Assembly (NCBI GenBank): GCA_020348185.1
Contig: CP070743.1
Coordinates: forward strand, 1,828,523 to 1,844,337
Source of the DNA: Nitrospirota bacterium
GTDB taxonomy: Bacteria > Nitrospirota > Nitrospiria > Nitrospirales > UBA8639
Direction of reading: 5' to 3'
Length of the DNA stretch: 15,815 nt
Part shown: positions 14,425 through 15,815 of the stretch, one piece after another
Layout of the letters: every line of letters begins with the position of its first letter
Position numbering within the stretch: the first letter of the stretch is position 1
The notes under the pieces: model-generated
Databases searched by the model: none
Told to the model about the DNA's origin: nothing
What the model saw: only the letters and a program-made list of their open reading frames with translations
Program-made: the position numbers and the translations under genes

Positions 14425-15815
14425 GCCGGTCCTTCCCCTCCACTCACCTGAAACTCAAACGCGGCGATGGGCATCGTAATCTGCCAGGCTTCGAGAACTT
14501 CAGGATGCAGTTCGCCGATGAACCCTGCCGGTGTGTCTCCCCGGAGAATTCTCCCCACCCGTCCGTCTAAAAACGTCCGATGGTTGGTGGGTTCCAGACG
14601 ATAGTCCCAAGTCAAGTAATACATTAGCAAGTCCAAATAGGAATGCATTTCTGAAAAGCTGGATCCGGGATAGGCGATGATCGCGGCAACGTTGGTGACG
14701 GTGCGAGACCCCAGCTCTACTCCCATGTCGGGAATCACGACTTCTCCAATTTCGAACAAATAATGAGGGTAAAAGGCCCGAGGGGATGTGGCCTCCACCC
14801 TGAGTAACGAAGGGAGAATTGACGCGCGAAGACTGGAATAGTTGAGCGACATGGCATTGTCGACTTCCACCACGTAGCCGTAATCGGTTCCCGCAAGGTT
14901 CATATGATCAATGAGTTCTTGGCGGGAGGCCAGGATATTGGAAAATATTTCTTGAAACCCGAATCCAATCAGTAAATCCCGGACCCGGTCGGAGACCTGG
15001 GCAATCGGAGCAACCGTTCCGACCGTAAAGGCCGCGGGCATGATGGGACTGAAGGCATCATATCCTCGACTGATCGCCACGTCCTCCGCAACGTCGACCA
15101 CATGCATCAGGTCGTTTCGATAAGCTGGCAACTTCACGGATAGGGAATTCCAGGTGGATTTGACGGTATACCCATAGGCCGTCAAAGTGTGTTGAAGGGT
15201 TTTCGTGCCCAACGGAGTTCCCAAGGCCTGCTCGACGGCTTTGGGCGAAATACGCTGCGATTGGGAAAAGTCAATTGGTGTCTTCAAGGTTTTTCCCAAC
15301 TCGGTGGCGTACGGGTAGGAAATCTCAATTGGTTCGATGGACGCCCCTCGATCAGCAAGATTCACCGCAAGAATATTCAGTGTCAGAAGGACCATATGAA
15401 GATCCGTCCCAGTGACTTCTACCAACAGCTCTTTGTCTCCCACCCGAACTTCGCCAATTTCCCGACTATTGATGATTGGAGGAAAAGACAACACTTGGCC
15501 TTCTTTGTCCCACAATAACGGCACGTGATCGGAGCCAGCCAGTATCGAACCGTATTCCAATCCCTTAGGATGAACAGTGAGGATTTCCCGAGGGGTCATT
15601 TTTTCGGTAAACCCAAGTGGGGTGAATCGCGTCTCCTCCGACTTCACCAACCCATAGGTAATGGGAAACGCAATGGAGGGCAACTGGTACACGCCGATGG
15701 AGACTGTTTGGCGTTTTCGGCCGAAGATATCCGATAATTTTTCTTGCGTCTGAATCAATTGGGTCAAGCCGTCCTCGGTCATTTCATATCCGATAGCTGC
15801 ACACGCCGCCACAAA
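14421..15815 (-). CDS. pheT: Phenylalanine-tRNA ligase beta subunit, archaeal/eukaryotic type (5' part off the window)
   Basis: Beta chain of the heterotetrameric PheRS that charges tRNA-Phe. Only the C-terminal ~465 residues are here; the frame runs open through the window edge (Phe precedes the valine GTG near 15812), so roughly the first 100 residues are missing. Seen: B3/B4-type region with IQTQEKLSDIFGRKRQTVSIGVY, FTPLGF, MTPREIL, HPKG and LSFPPIIN followed by VTGTD; B5 domain at fragment residues about 178-255 ending DVAEDVAISRGYDAF; then the catalytic-like core, finishing GFIGELHPEVLEAWQITMPIAAFEF. These blocks, and the end without any FDX-ACB anticodon domain, match the short (about 550-residue) archaeal/eukaryotic form, not the ~800-residue bacterial PheT. 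Convergent with rplT, stops overlapping. pheS is not in the window. Confidence 0.93.
   Translation of the reverse strand, partial: FVAACAAIGYEMTEDGLTQLIQTQEKLSDIFGRKRQTVSIGVYQLPSIAFPITYGLVKSEETRFTPLGFTEKMTPREILTVHPKGLEYGSILAGSDHVPLLWDKEGQVLSFPPIINSREIGEVRVGDKELLVEVTGTDLHMVLLTLNILAVNLADRGASIEPIEISYPYATELGKTLKTPIDFSQSQRISPKAVEQALGTPLGTKTLQHTLTAYGYTVKSTWNSLSVKLPAYRNDLMHVVDVAEDVAISRGYDAFSPIMPAAFTVGTVAPIAQVSDRVRDLLIGFGFQEIFSNILASRQELIDHMNLAGTDYGYVVEVDNAMSLNYSSLRASILPSLLRVEATSPRAFYPHYLFEIGEVVIPDMGVELGSRTVTNVAAIIAYPGSSFSEMHSYLDLLMYYLTWDYRLEPTNHRTFLDGRVGRILRGDTPAGFIGELHPEVLEAWQITMPIAAFEFQVSGGEGPA

Overview
The window is a gene-dense bacterial chromosome segment of roughly balanced base composition. 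It has short intergenic gaps and no rRNA, insertion sequence, phage gene or CRISPR array. It reads as a Gram-negative diderm: there is a heptose-nucleotide enzyme for lipopolysaccharide core and a SurA-like periplasmic chaperone. Gene content and protein style (hldE2-mfd-surA cluster, stand-alone Fis-domain regulator, thrS-infC-rpmI-rplT cluster next to an archaeal-type pheT) suggest a Nitrospirota/Nitrospira-like organism. That placement is inference, not proof.

Layout. (1) 16-5207, minus strand: an apparent operon transcribed hldE2 -> mfd -> surA-like, covering ADP-heptose synthesis, transcription-coupled repair and outer-membrane protein folding. (2) 5208-5356: a divergent intergenic region with an inverted repeat and one copy of a short AT-rich dispersed repeat. 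(3) 5357-6841, plus: an SLC13/DASS-type anion transporter. (4) 6947-8149, minus: an aminoglycoside-phosphotransferase-fold kinase of unknown substrate. (5) 8348-9949, minus: a group A flavin monooxygenase with an unusual FAD-binding loop, behind a 438-bp regulatory gap that carries a 20-bp palindrome. (6) 10388-10975, plus: a small regulator with a degenerate receiver-like N-terminus and a Fis-type helix-turn-helix, behind a near-consensus sigma70 promoter. (7) 11101-14424, plus: tRNA-Val(GAC), a terminator-like hairpin, then thrS-infC-rpmI-rplT. (8) 14421-15815, minus, running off the window: PheRS beta chain of the archaeal/eukaryotic type, convergent with rplT, the two stop codons overlapping.

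The housekeeping parts are conventional. The accessory middle (5.2-10.4 kb) holds single genes, each apparently with its own control. The observations most worth following are the archaeal-type PheT beside the translation operon where bacterial pheST often lies, the flavoenzyme with altered motifs and an orphan palindrome, the palindrome over the -10 box of the Fis-like regulator, and the terminator-like hairpin between tRNA-Val and thrS. I see no clear multi-gene undescribed system.
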